Under the pieces are notes generated by a model. It saw only the letters and a list, made by a program, of their open reading frames with translations. It had not been told where the DNA came from and did no database searches. Source: Aerococcus viridans (GTDB lineage: Bacteria; Bacillota; Bacilli; Lactobacillales; Aerococcaceae). From it: a stretch of DNA of 19,770 bases. Below, one piece after another: positions 14,037-19,770 of this stretch (within the stretch, counting starts at the first letter, position 1; every line of letters begins with the position of its first letter). The stretch is from positions 1 to 19,770 of the forward strand of contig NZ_PNHQ01000024.1 in assembly GCF_002871935.1 (NCBI RefSeq), read 5' to 3'. The position numbers and the translations under genes are program-made.

Positions 14037-15530
14037 ATGTGGACATTTATATTGGGTGTTATCGCCTTAATTGTAGGGTACTTCACCTATGGCCGCTATA
14101 TCGAGAAAAATTTTGAGCCAAATCCAGAACGGACGACGCCAGCGGAAGTTTTACAGGATGGTATGGACTTTGTGCCTATGCCAAGATGGAAAAACGGTAT
14201 TATTGAATTATTAAATATCGCTGGTACAGGCCCCATATTTGGTCCAATCATGGGTGCTTTATATGGGCCAGTTGCTTATTTATGGATTGTTTTTGGTTGT
14301 ATTTTTGCCGGTGCAGTACATGATTATATGTTAGGGATGGTATCACTTAGAAATAATGGGGCACAGTTACCAGCTTTAGCAGGTAAGTATATCAATAAAG
14401 GTACTATGCATGTTGTAAACTTATTTGCTTGTTTACTATTATTACTAGTAGGTACTGTATTTGTTTCATCACCAGCAGCACTTATTCAAAGCTTATTACC
14501 AGGTAATGTTGCTTTAATTATTATTATTATCGCTATTTTTATATACTACATCATTTCAACTGTTTTACCTATCGACAAAGCAATGGGGAAAGTTTATCCG
14601 TGGTTTGGTGCAGTATTAATTATTTCAACAGTAGCGATTGGTTTAACATTAATCTTTGGAGATCACTCAATGGTTGAGTTGTCTTCAGCTACTATGGCTA
14701 ACTTCCATCCGAAAGGGTTGGCTATCTTCCCAGGTATCTTCTTCACTATTTCTTGTGGTGCGATGTCAGGATTCCATGCGACTCAAGCACCAATGGTATC
14801 TCGTACAATGGAAAATGAACGTGAAGGACGTTTCACATTCTACGGTATGATGATTGCTGAAGGGGTTATCGCGATGATCTGGGTAGCTGCTTCATTAGCG
14901 CTATTCGACGGAGAAACTTTATCAGGTATGATCGATGCCGGAACAGCTTCAGCAGTTGTTAATGCTGTGTCATTAGAACTGTTAGGACCAGTATTTGGGA
15001 CTTTAGCGATTATTGGAGTTATCGTACTGCCGTTATCATCTGGTTTATCTGCTTTCCGTTCATTACGTATTATCATTGCAGACTATGTTCATATGAAACA
15101 AGATACACTACCAAAGGTAATGACAATCACTATTCCAATTTACGTGATTTCATTCTTCTTAACTTTCGTGGACTTTAATATCTTGTGGCGTTACTTTAAC
15201 TGGGCCAACCAAGTTACAGCGGTATTAGCTTTATTGGTAACCACACGTTACTTATTCTTAAAAGGTAGAAATTACTTCGTCACACTAGTACCAGGTGTCT
15301 TTATGTTATACGCCGTTATCGTTTACTTATTAAGTGAACCAATTGGCTTTAACTTAGGGCTAAGTAACTTGTCCTACTGGGGCGGGGCAGCCATTACACT
15401 GATCTTACTTGCAGTATATTGGATCCAAGGTGTTAAGCAGAAAGAAGCCCTTGACCCAAGTTCAAAACTGATTAATGACCAATTACAAATTCACCAATTA
15501 TATCCTGAATTGGTTGAAAAAAATAACTAA
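14037..15530 (+). CDS. cstA: CstA-family carbon-starvation transporter
   Basis: 497-residue, highly hydrophobic transporter with roughly 13-15 membrane helices. Family motifs near the N-terminus are DGMDFVPMPRWKNG, NIAGTGPIFGPIMGALYGP and FAGAVHDYMLGMVSLRNNG. Later come SCGAMSGFHATQAPMVSRT and LSSGLSAFRSLR. CstA relatives take up pyruvate (E. coli BtsT, CstA) or have been linked to peptide uptake when carbon runs short; the substrate here is undetermined. It is shorter than E. coli CstA (about 700 residues), matching the short Gram-positive form, and both ends look complete. ATG 14037 has GGGGAGG 8 nt upstream. It is a single-gene unit with its own promoter, cre-like site and strong terminator. 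Confidence 0.9.
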   Translation: MWTFILGVIALIVGYFTYGRYIEKNFEPNPERTTPAEVLQDGMDFVPMPRWKNGIIELLNIAGTGPIFGPIMGALYGPVAYLWIVFGCIFAGAVHDYMLGMVSLRNNGAQLPALAGKYINKGTMHVVNLFACLLLLLVGTVFVSSPAALIQSLLPGNVALIIIIIAIFIYYIISTVLPIDKAMGKVYPWFGAVLIISTVAIGLTLIFGDHSMVELSSATMANFHPKGLAIFPGIFFTISCGAMSGFHATQAPMVSRTMENEREGRFTFYGMMIAEGVIAMIWVAASLALFDGETLSGMIDAGTASAVVNAVSLELLGPVFGTLAIIGVIVLPLSSGLSAFRSLRIIIADYVHMKQDTLPKVMTITIPIYVISFFLTFVDFNILWRYFNWANQVTAVLALLVTTRYLFLKGRNYFVTLVPGVFMLYAVIVYLLSEPIGFNLGLSNLSYWGGAAITLILLAVYWIQGVKQKEALDPSSKLINDQLQIHQLYPELVEKNN

Positions 15531-15592
15531 TAGGCTAATTTCAACGGTGACAAATTGACACATAAAAATGAAACGCTGTCAATGAGCCTAAT

Positions 15593-15642
15593 AAAGCCGA
15601 GCAATCTGTATAGGGTATCCTATATAGATTGCTCGGCTTTTT
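15593..15642 (+). terminator. Strong, probably bidirectional terminator after cstA
   Basis: A 22-bp stem (15593-15614 with 15619-15640; one G-T wobble) closes on a GTAT loop. Core arms are AAAGCCGAGCAATCT and AGATTGCTCGGCTTT. T residues follow on the plus strand and TTTATT on the minus strand, so it can serve both cstA and the convergent metal-transporter gene. Confidence 0.95.
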
Positions 15643-15733
15643 ATATGTATCCATTTACTTTGATATCAAAGTATATTGAGAAAACATGTTGTAGCATTTA
15701 CAGTGGTAAAGTATGATCGCTATTTAAAGCATA

Positions 15734-16438
15734 CTAACTACCCAGCATAAAACCTATCATATAAGCGATTAATGCAGCTGCACCGCCTACTAATAACATT
15801 TCCATACCAGACCGGACCCAGTTTGTTAAAGTTAACTTTGATTTGATTGCGCCTAAAATAAATAGCGTAAGTCCAGTTAAAACACCTGCAACGACAAAAG
15901 TATTTTCCATCAGAAATGGTGAAAATGAAGCAAAAACATAGGCAATTAAGGGAATAAACCCATACACAATAAATGAGCAGAAGGTAATTAAAGCATTATA
16001 GATAGGATGTGCTTCTGTTTCTGCAGTACCAAAGATCATGTTTATACGCTCTTCTTCGATGACTTCTGGATATTTAGCTAACGTTTCTGAAATGAGTGAA
16101 GCATCTGTTTCTGTAAGACCTTTATCTATATAATATTTTTTAAAATCGTTTAGCTCAGATTGAAAATCATATTTGAAATTAGATTGGTGTTGTTCAATCT
16201 CTTTCATAATAAATTCATTTTCTGACTTAGAAGATAAGTAATCACCAACAGCCATTGAAAGACCATCCGCTAATAAATTCGAGAAGCCTAAAACGATAAC
16301 GATCTGAAAGTCTAAAGACCCACCAGTCACGCCGGCAACTACGGCAAAAGTTGTGATAATGCCATCTAAACCACCATAGACCATACTTTTCACATAATCA
16401 CTGTTCATACAAAAATTGAATGGATTCGCTTTGACCAT
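15734..16438 (-). CDS. VIT1/CCC1-family metal (iron/manganese) transporter
   Basis: 234-residue membrane protein. Helices flank an N-terminal MVYGGLDGIITTFAVVAGVTGG motif region and a following SNLLADGLSMAVGDYLSSKSE, both hallmarks of the VIT/CCC1 family. A charged cytoplasmic loop (about 75-150, with EIEQHQ and EVIEEERINM) supplies acidic residues that could bind metal, and three helices close the protein. Eukaryotic members move Fe2+ or Mn2+ into vacuoles; bacterial ones are thought to export these metals. The exact ion is not readable here. ATG 16438 has GGGAGGG 6 nt upstream. Upstream on the minus strand are -10 TATAAT (16462-16467) and -35-like TAGACT (16486-16491) with an 18-bp spacer. 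It is a single-gene unit. Confidence 0.88.
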   Translation of the reverse strand: MVKANPFNFCMNSDYVKSMVYGGLDGIITTFAVVAGVTGGSLDFQIVIVLGFSNLLADGLSMAVGDYLSSKSENEFIMKEIEQHQSNFKYDFQSELNDFKKYYIDKGLTETDASLISETLAKYPEVIEEERINMIFGTAETEAHPIYNALITFCSFIVYGFIPLIAYVFASFSPFLMENTFVVAGVLTGLTLFILGAIKSKLTLTNWVRSGMEMLLVGGAAALIAYMIGFMLGS

Positions 16439-16461
16439 TACAATCCCTCCCTTGTATAGCT

Positions 16462-16491
16462 ATTATAGGCTTTAGGGAAGCTTTTAGTCTA
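16462..16491 (-). promoter_or_regulatory. Promoter of the VIT-family gene
   Basis: Minus strand: -35-like TAGACT (16486-16491), 18-bp spacer, consensus -10 TATAAT (16462-16467). The start would be about 20 bp before the ATG, giving a very short leader. Confidence 0.6.
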
Positions 16492-16524
16492 TATCATATG
16501 GTGTAAGCATAGCAATCACTTCAT

Positions 16525-16572
16525 AAAAAAGACTCCAAGACTACTTTTTGTTGATAAAAAATAGTTTTGGAG
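16525..16572 (-). terminator. Terminator of the DUF1002 gene
   Basis: On the minus strand CTCCAAAACTA pairs with TAGTCTTGGAG, extended by an A-T rich inner stem (16533-16572), and six T follow (complement of 16525-16530). It lies 23 bp after the stop codon. Confidence 0.88.
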
Positions 16573-16595
16573 ACAATATAGTTTTCTTATGTGGG

Positions 16596-17576
16596 CTATT
16601 CGTTATTGTTTTCTTTGTTATTTGAGAAGTGAGTACCAAAGATGTTATCAATAATGGATAAGATACGGTCCCAAATACCTACAGCATCTTCTTGTAATTG
16701 GTCAGTATCTGCATTTTCAATTGCTAAAGAAGCAGAAGCAGCCACATTACTTGCTGCATCAGACAATGAGCTTGCTAAGTTAGATAATTGTGTTTTTTGT
16801 TCTTCACTTAATTCTAGGTTAGAGAAGTTTTTCATTTGATCAATAATCGCTTGGATATTATCTTGAGAAATAACACCGTCCAAGTTATAGTTATTCACCA
16901 CATTATTCACGATAACGGTAATTTCATCAACAGAAATTGAGCCACCATTTTGTTCTTTCAGATCTGCAACTTGTGCTTTTATGTCAGCAATCGCCGCATT
17001 CATGTCACTATCAGAATAGCCCTTATTATCTGCATTTTCTTGGGTAATAGAGGAAGTAACGGCTAACTCATCTTGTGCTACCTGGCGTGCGTTATCATCT
17101 AAAGCATAACCAGCATCTTCAAAGGCTTTATATACACCTGCTAAGGCACCTGAACCATCTACTTTAACAGCAGAAGCTACTTTGATGTCTACATCCACTG
17201 CACCAGCAGTAATCGCTGCATTTTCGTATTGCGCTTCAGTAATATCTGTAATAGTATCTGGTGTCTCAATCTCGACAGATACACCACCATTATTATCAGC
17301 CGGTGTAATGTATGCTGAAGAATAGACTTGATTATATGGGTAACTATCTTGTAATAAATTGTTTAATTCATCAACGGCTACCTCAATCTCAGTTGCACCA
17401 TCTTCAACACCTAATAATTCTTTTGTTTCTGTATATTGACTATTATTTAAAGTTTCACCATAAGTGAACATCGGATCAATAGCCACTTTATCTGCTAATT
17501 TATTCGGTGCAGCTACGGCAAGACCTAAAGCTAAAAGACCACTCGTAAATAAAATTCGTTTTGTAAACTTTTCCAT
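16596..17576 (-). CDS. Secreted DUF1002 (YpuA-like) protein
   Basis: 326 residues. An N-terminal signal peptide (K-rich start, hydrophobic 9-22, possible cleavage near AVAA) precedes a domain resembling B. subtilis YpuA: the LLGVEDGATEIEV opening, ITEAQYENAAITAGAVDVDI, then VDGSGALAGVYKAFEDAGY and a QVAQDELAVTSSI end. The downstream half (about 185-300) is helical and rich in A, S, D, N and Q, and the C-terminus is charged (NNKENNNE). No enzyme motif or wall-anchoring signal is visible; function of the family is unknown, and in Bacillus ypuA is tied to envelope-stress regulons as I recall. ATG 17576 has AGGAGG 8 nt upstream. It is a single gene with its own terminator, divergent from alaR. 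Confidence 0.85.
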   Translation of the reverse strand: MEKFTKRILFTSGLLALGLAVAAPNKLADKVAIDPMFTYGETLNNSQYTETKELLGVEDGATEIEVAVDELNNLLQDSYPYNQVYSSAYITPADNNGGVSVEIETPDTITDITEAQYENAAITAGAVDVDIKVASAVKVDGSGALAGVYKAFEDAGYALDDNARQVAQDELAVTSSITQENADNKGYSDSDMNAAIADIKAQVADLKEQNGGSISVDEITVIVNNVVNNYNLDGVISQDNIQAIIDQMKNFSNLELSEEQKTQLSNLASSLSDAASNVAASASLAIENADTDQLQEDAVGIWDRILSIIDNIFGTHFSNNKENNNE

Positions 17577-17846
17577 TGTAAATTCCTCCTACAGACTGAT
17601 TAAAACCATGAAGGTCGTAGTTGTCGGTGACTTCATTGTATCATTTTATAATAGAAAGGGTTTTAGAAAACAGTTAATAAGGATATAAAAATTGTTTAAG
17701 ACCGTGAGTGTAGCAGTTTAGCGAATACGGTATGAAGATGTCTTTATTGGTTATGAACGGTTCCTCATAACTGTTGTACCAAGTAAACATACACATATAA
17801 ATGACAAATACAAATCAAAATTTTTTATTAAAAATATTCAAATTAA
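17577..17846. other. Non-coding spacer between the DUF1002 gene and alaR
   Basis: No gene is supported here. The DUF1002 promoter must lie here on the minus strand; TACAAT near 17635-17640 and a nearby TATAAA are candidate -10 boxes without good -35 boxes. A perfect inverted repeat GTTATGA (17750-17756) / TCATAAC (17765-17771) with an 8-nt spacer lies near the centre. A 12-codon frame starting near 17731 has no ribosome binding site and was not called. Confidence 0.5.
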
Positions 17847-17880
17847 GTGACAAATTTTAAGTTTAAAAGTATGCTTAAAA
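17847..17880 (+). promoter_or_regulatory. alaR-alaT promoter with overlapping inverted repeat
   Basis: -35 GTGACA (17847-17852), exactly 17 bp, -10 TATGCT (17870-17875). Arms TTTTAAG (17855-17861) and CTTAAAA (17874-17880) form an inverted repeat that spans the spacer and -10. Lrp/AsnC regulators commonly bind such AT-rich inverted repeats at their own promoters, so autoregulation is a reasonable inference. GGAGGG precedes the ATG. Confidence 0.6.
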
Positions 17881-17910
17881 CTACACTGATGTCGCTTTGG
17901 AGGGATAAAA

Positions 17911-18405
17911 ATGAACATCGAGCAGAAAAAAGAAATGTTAGCTATCTTAGCCCAGGATGCGCGTTTAGCACCTAAGACGATTGCGAATATGATTGAAGCT
18001 AGCGAAGAAGAAGTAGTCGCACAAATTGCGGCTTATGAAAAAGAAAATGTGATCGCTGGTTATCATACAATGATTAACTGGGATGTTGCGGATGATAATT
18101 TGTTATCAGCAATGGTAGAAGTAAATGTAGACTTACACCATGGTATATCTTATCAAGATATTGCAGAAACGATTTACCAATATGACCAAGTAGAATCTCT
18201 ATATTTGATGTCGGGGACCTATGATTTCCTATTATTAACGAAACGGTTAACGATGGTAGATATCTCAAAATTTATCTCAAAATTAGCTGCAATTGACGAA
18301 GTGAGCGCAACCACAACCCATATTGTCATGAACCGCTATAAAGAACAAGGGGTTGTTTATAAGGAGATCAAAGAAGATGGCGGACGAATGGTGATCTCAC
18401 AATGA
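17911..18405 (+). CDS. alaR: Lrp/AsnC-family regulator (AlaR/YugG-like)
   Basis: 164 residues. An N-terminal helix-turn-helix region (about 1-55, with LAPKTIANMIEASEEEVVAQI) is followed by the ligand-binding RAM/AsnC domain (about 65-145, with LYLMSGTYDFLLL), whose glycine-bearing loop binds an amino acid between subunits. Lrp-type proteins form dimers and octamers that wrap DNA. The stop codon overlaps the start of the aminotransferase gene (ATGA, 18402-18405). The same gene pair occurs in B. subtilis as yugG-yugH (alaR-alaT), so alanine is the likely effector, but that is inferred from the neighbour. The start has GGAGGG 7 nt upstream. Its promoter contains an inverted repeat that could be its own operator. 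Confidence 0.85.
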   Translation: MNIEQKKEMLAILAQDARLAPKTIANMIEASEEEVVAQIAAYEKENVIAGYHTMINWDVADDNLLSAMVEVNVDLHHGISYQDIAETIYQYDQVESLYLMSGTYDFLLLTKRLTMVDISKFISKLAAIDEVSATTTHIVMNRYKEQGVVYKEIKEDGGRMVISQ

Positions 18406-19577
18406 CAAAATCTCAAAATAAAACCGTAATTGATATGGCCCCCTCTGGTATCCGACGTTTTTTCGACATTGCCAATGAAATCGAAGATGTGATTTCGCTT
18501 GGTGTAGGGGAACCTGACTTTCCAACACCTTGGTCAATTCGTGAAGAAGCAATTAGAGCCATCAGAAGAGGTAAAACTTACTATACGGCTAATGCAGGTT
18601 TAATTGAATTACGTCGAGCAATTTCAACATATTTAGACCGTAAGTATGATTTGAAATACGATCCTGATAATGAAGTAATTGTCACTGTAGGAGGATCTGA
18701 AGCGATTGACTTAGCTTGTCGTGCTTTAATTAACCCAGGTGATGAAGTTTTGTGTATGGATCCCTCATATGTATCTTACGCACCATCTGTAGCGCTTGCT
18801 GGTGGGATTCCAGTTCCAATTAAGCTACCTAGCGAACATGACTTTATTTTACAACCGGAAAATATTGAAGCGCATATTACTGATAAGACAAAGGCTATCA
18901 TCTTAAATTATCCAAATAACCCAACAGGTGCAGCGGCAACCAGAGAAGAATTGGAAAAATTAGCTGATGTCATCAAAAAATATGATTTATATGTCTTAAC
19001 TGATGAAATTTATTCTGAAATCTGGTATGCCGAAGATAAATATACTTCCATCGCATCATTTGAAGACATGAAAGAGCGAACAATCTATATTAATGGATTT
19101 GCTAAGGCTTTTTCAATGACAGGTTGGCGAATCGGTTACCTATGTGGCCCAGAACTATTAATATCACAAATGTTGAAAATCCATCAATTCACCATTATGG
19201 CAGCACCAACAGTGTCACAATATGCATCAGTGGTTGCTTTGGAAGAATGTGACGATGATGTGGAAGCGATGCGCAAAGACTATCTAAAAAGACGTAACTT
19301 CTTGATGGGACGATTCCGTGATATGGGTTTACCTTGCTTTGTACCGCGAGGGGCATTTTATACTTTCCCAGATATTCGTGAGTTCGGTATGACGAGTGAG
19401 GCGTTTGCATTAGCTTTATTGGATGCGAAGAAATTGGCCGTTGTACCAGGTTCTGCATTCGGTGAAGGTGGCGAAGGATTCCTACGTATCTCTTATGCTT
19501 ATTCAATTAAAGAACTAACGATTGCAATGGATAAAATAGAAGAATTTATCACAGACTTAAGGAATAAAGCATCTTAG
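18402..19577 (+). CDS. alaT: PLP-dependent class I aminotransferase (AlaT/YugH-like)
   Basis: 391-residue fold-type I aminotransferase of the aspartate aminotransferase superfamily. Visible: PSGIRRFFDIA and SLGVGEPDFPTP at the N-terminus, YYTANAGLIELR, N173 in NYPNNPTG, D201 and Y204 in TDEIYSE, the Schiff-base lysine K235 in NGFAKAFSMTGWRIGY and the substrate-binding arginine in FLRISYAYS. Sequence and gene order resemble B. subtilis YugH (AlaT), which makes alanine from pyruvate and glutamate; a related acidic or aromatic amino-acid specificity cannot be excluded. Its ATG overlaps the alaR stop by 4 nt and there is no strong ribosome binding site, so translation is probably coupled to alaR. 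A strong terminator follows. Confidence 0.88.
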   Translation: MTKSQNKTVIDMAPSGIRRFFDIANEIEDVISLGVGEPDFPTPWSIREEAIRAIRRGKTYYTANAGLIELRRAISTYLDRKYDLKYDPDNEVIVTVGGSEAIDLACRALINPGDEVLCMDPSYVSYAPSVALAGGIPVPIKLPSEHDFILQPENIEAHITDKTKAIILNYPNNPTGAAATREELEKLADVIKKYDLYVLTDEIYSEIWYAEDKYTSIASFEDMKERTIYINGFAKAFSMTGWRIGYLCGPELLISQMLKIHQFTIMAAPTVSQYASVVALEECDDDVEAMRKDYLKRRNFLMGRFRDMGLPCFVPRGAFYTFPDIREFGMTSEAFALALLDAKKLAVVPGSAFGEGGEGFLRISYAYSIKELTIAMDKIEEFITDLRNKAS

Positions 19578-19643
19578 GAAAGATAATGTTGAACATCAGA
19601 TAGCCTGTTTGCATACAGCGGTTATTCAAAAATAATAGAAATG

Positions 19644-19678
19644 AAAAATCTCGATACCAAACGATATCGAGATTTTTT
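19644..19678 (+). terminator. Terminator of alaR-alaT, abutting the right IS end
   Basis: AAAAATCTCGATA (19644-19656) pairs with TATCGAGATTTTT (19665-19677) around an 8-nt loop. The T run continues to 19678, and the IS starts at the next base. The A and T flanks make it potentially bidirectional. Confidence 0.93.
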
Positions 19679-19770
19679 GGCTCTACAATATATAGGACTG
19701 ATGACTAAAAAAGTCATTGGTCCAATTTTTTTCGCAAAAAAACGAGGATTCCATTATCATTAAGTTAACG
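19679..19770 (+). mobile_element. Terminal part of a second copy of the ISL3-like insertion sequence
   Basis: Begins GGCTCTACAATATATAGG and is the inverted counterpart of 44-136, with one homopolymer difference. The window ends 27 nt before the expected transposase ATG. The element reads outward, away from alaT. The preceding GATTTTTT (19671-19678) would be the 8-bp target site if this is ISL3. Confidence 0.8.

Noticed and set aside
17577..17910. T-box or other amino-acid leader before alaR-alaT
   Set aside because: The promoter is about 35 bp upstream of the start codon, leaving no room for a T-box. A 12-codon frame near 17731 has no ribosome binding site.
1..19770. A composite transposon carrying the whole window
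   Set aside because: The IS ends are outward-facing and the cargo is essential chromosomal genes (walRK, rlmH); the flanking octamers inside the window differ. Independent IS insertions or an assembly break explain it better.

Overview
The window is low-GC DNA from a Gram-positive bacterium, most likely of the order Lactobacillales; a Carnobacteriaceae- or Aerococcaceae-like lineage is a guess. The main evidence is an intact walRKHI-walJ-htrA cluster near rlmH, strong AAGGAGG-type ribosome binding sites, a KtrAB potassium channel and AT-rich intergenic DNA. Nearly all genes are intact chromosomal housekeeping genes. Both edges of the window lie inside the same kind of insertion sequence. About 95 bases at each edge are near-identical inverted copies of an IS end beginning GGCTCTACAAT (ISL3-like), and on the left the first codons of an outward-facing transposase are visible. 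This looks like a unique segment bounded by repeated IS copies.

Layout. 1-136: IS end (minus). 137-284: walR promoter region with an unusual palindrome. 285-9398: a plus-strand cluster with the WalRK cell-wall two-component system, its regulators WalH and WalI, a DUF2207-like membrane protein placed inside the operon, the metallo-beta-lactamase-fold protein WalJ, and the surface protease HtrA. 9399-9979: a non-coding region with the htrA terminator, a dense cluster of DnaA boxes, and a 168-bp MITE-like repeat whose terminal hairpin terminates ktrA. 9980-12077: ktrB-ktrA (minus), potassium uptake. 12233-13537: rlmH and a glyoxalase II homologue. 13538-14036: a second copy of the repeat, then the cstA control region with inverted repeats, a promoter and a probable CcpA cre site. 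14037-15530: cstA. 15734-16438: a VIT/CCC1-family metal transporter (minus). 16596-17576: a secreted DUF1002 protein (minus). 17911-19577: an Lrp/AsnC regulator overlapping an alanine-type aminotransferase gene (alaR-alaT-like). 19644-19678: terminator, followed immediately by the second IS end.

How the genes work together. WalRK and its membrane accessories sense and control cell-wall metabolism, and HtrA handles damaged exported proteins. KtrAB imports potassium. CstA probably imports pyruvate or peptides when preferred carbon is exhausted, which fits the cre site at its start. The Lrp-type regulator probably controls itself and the coupled aminotransferase.

The most novel-looking item is the repeat at 9794-9961 and 13570-13738. 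It has terminal inverted repeats, folds into one long hairpin with paired (compensatory) base changes between the copies, and in both cases sits just after a gene's stop codon, supplying its terminator. The DnaA-box cluster next to one copy is the second item worth following up. I found no CRISPR array, tRNA, rRNA, phage or dedicated defence system.
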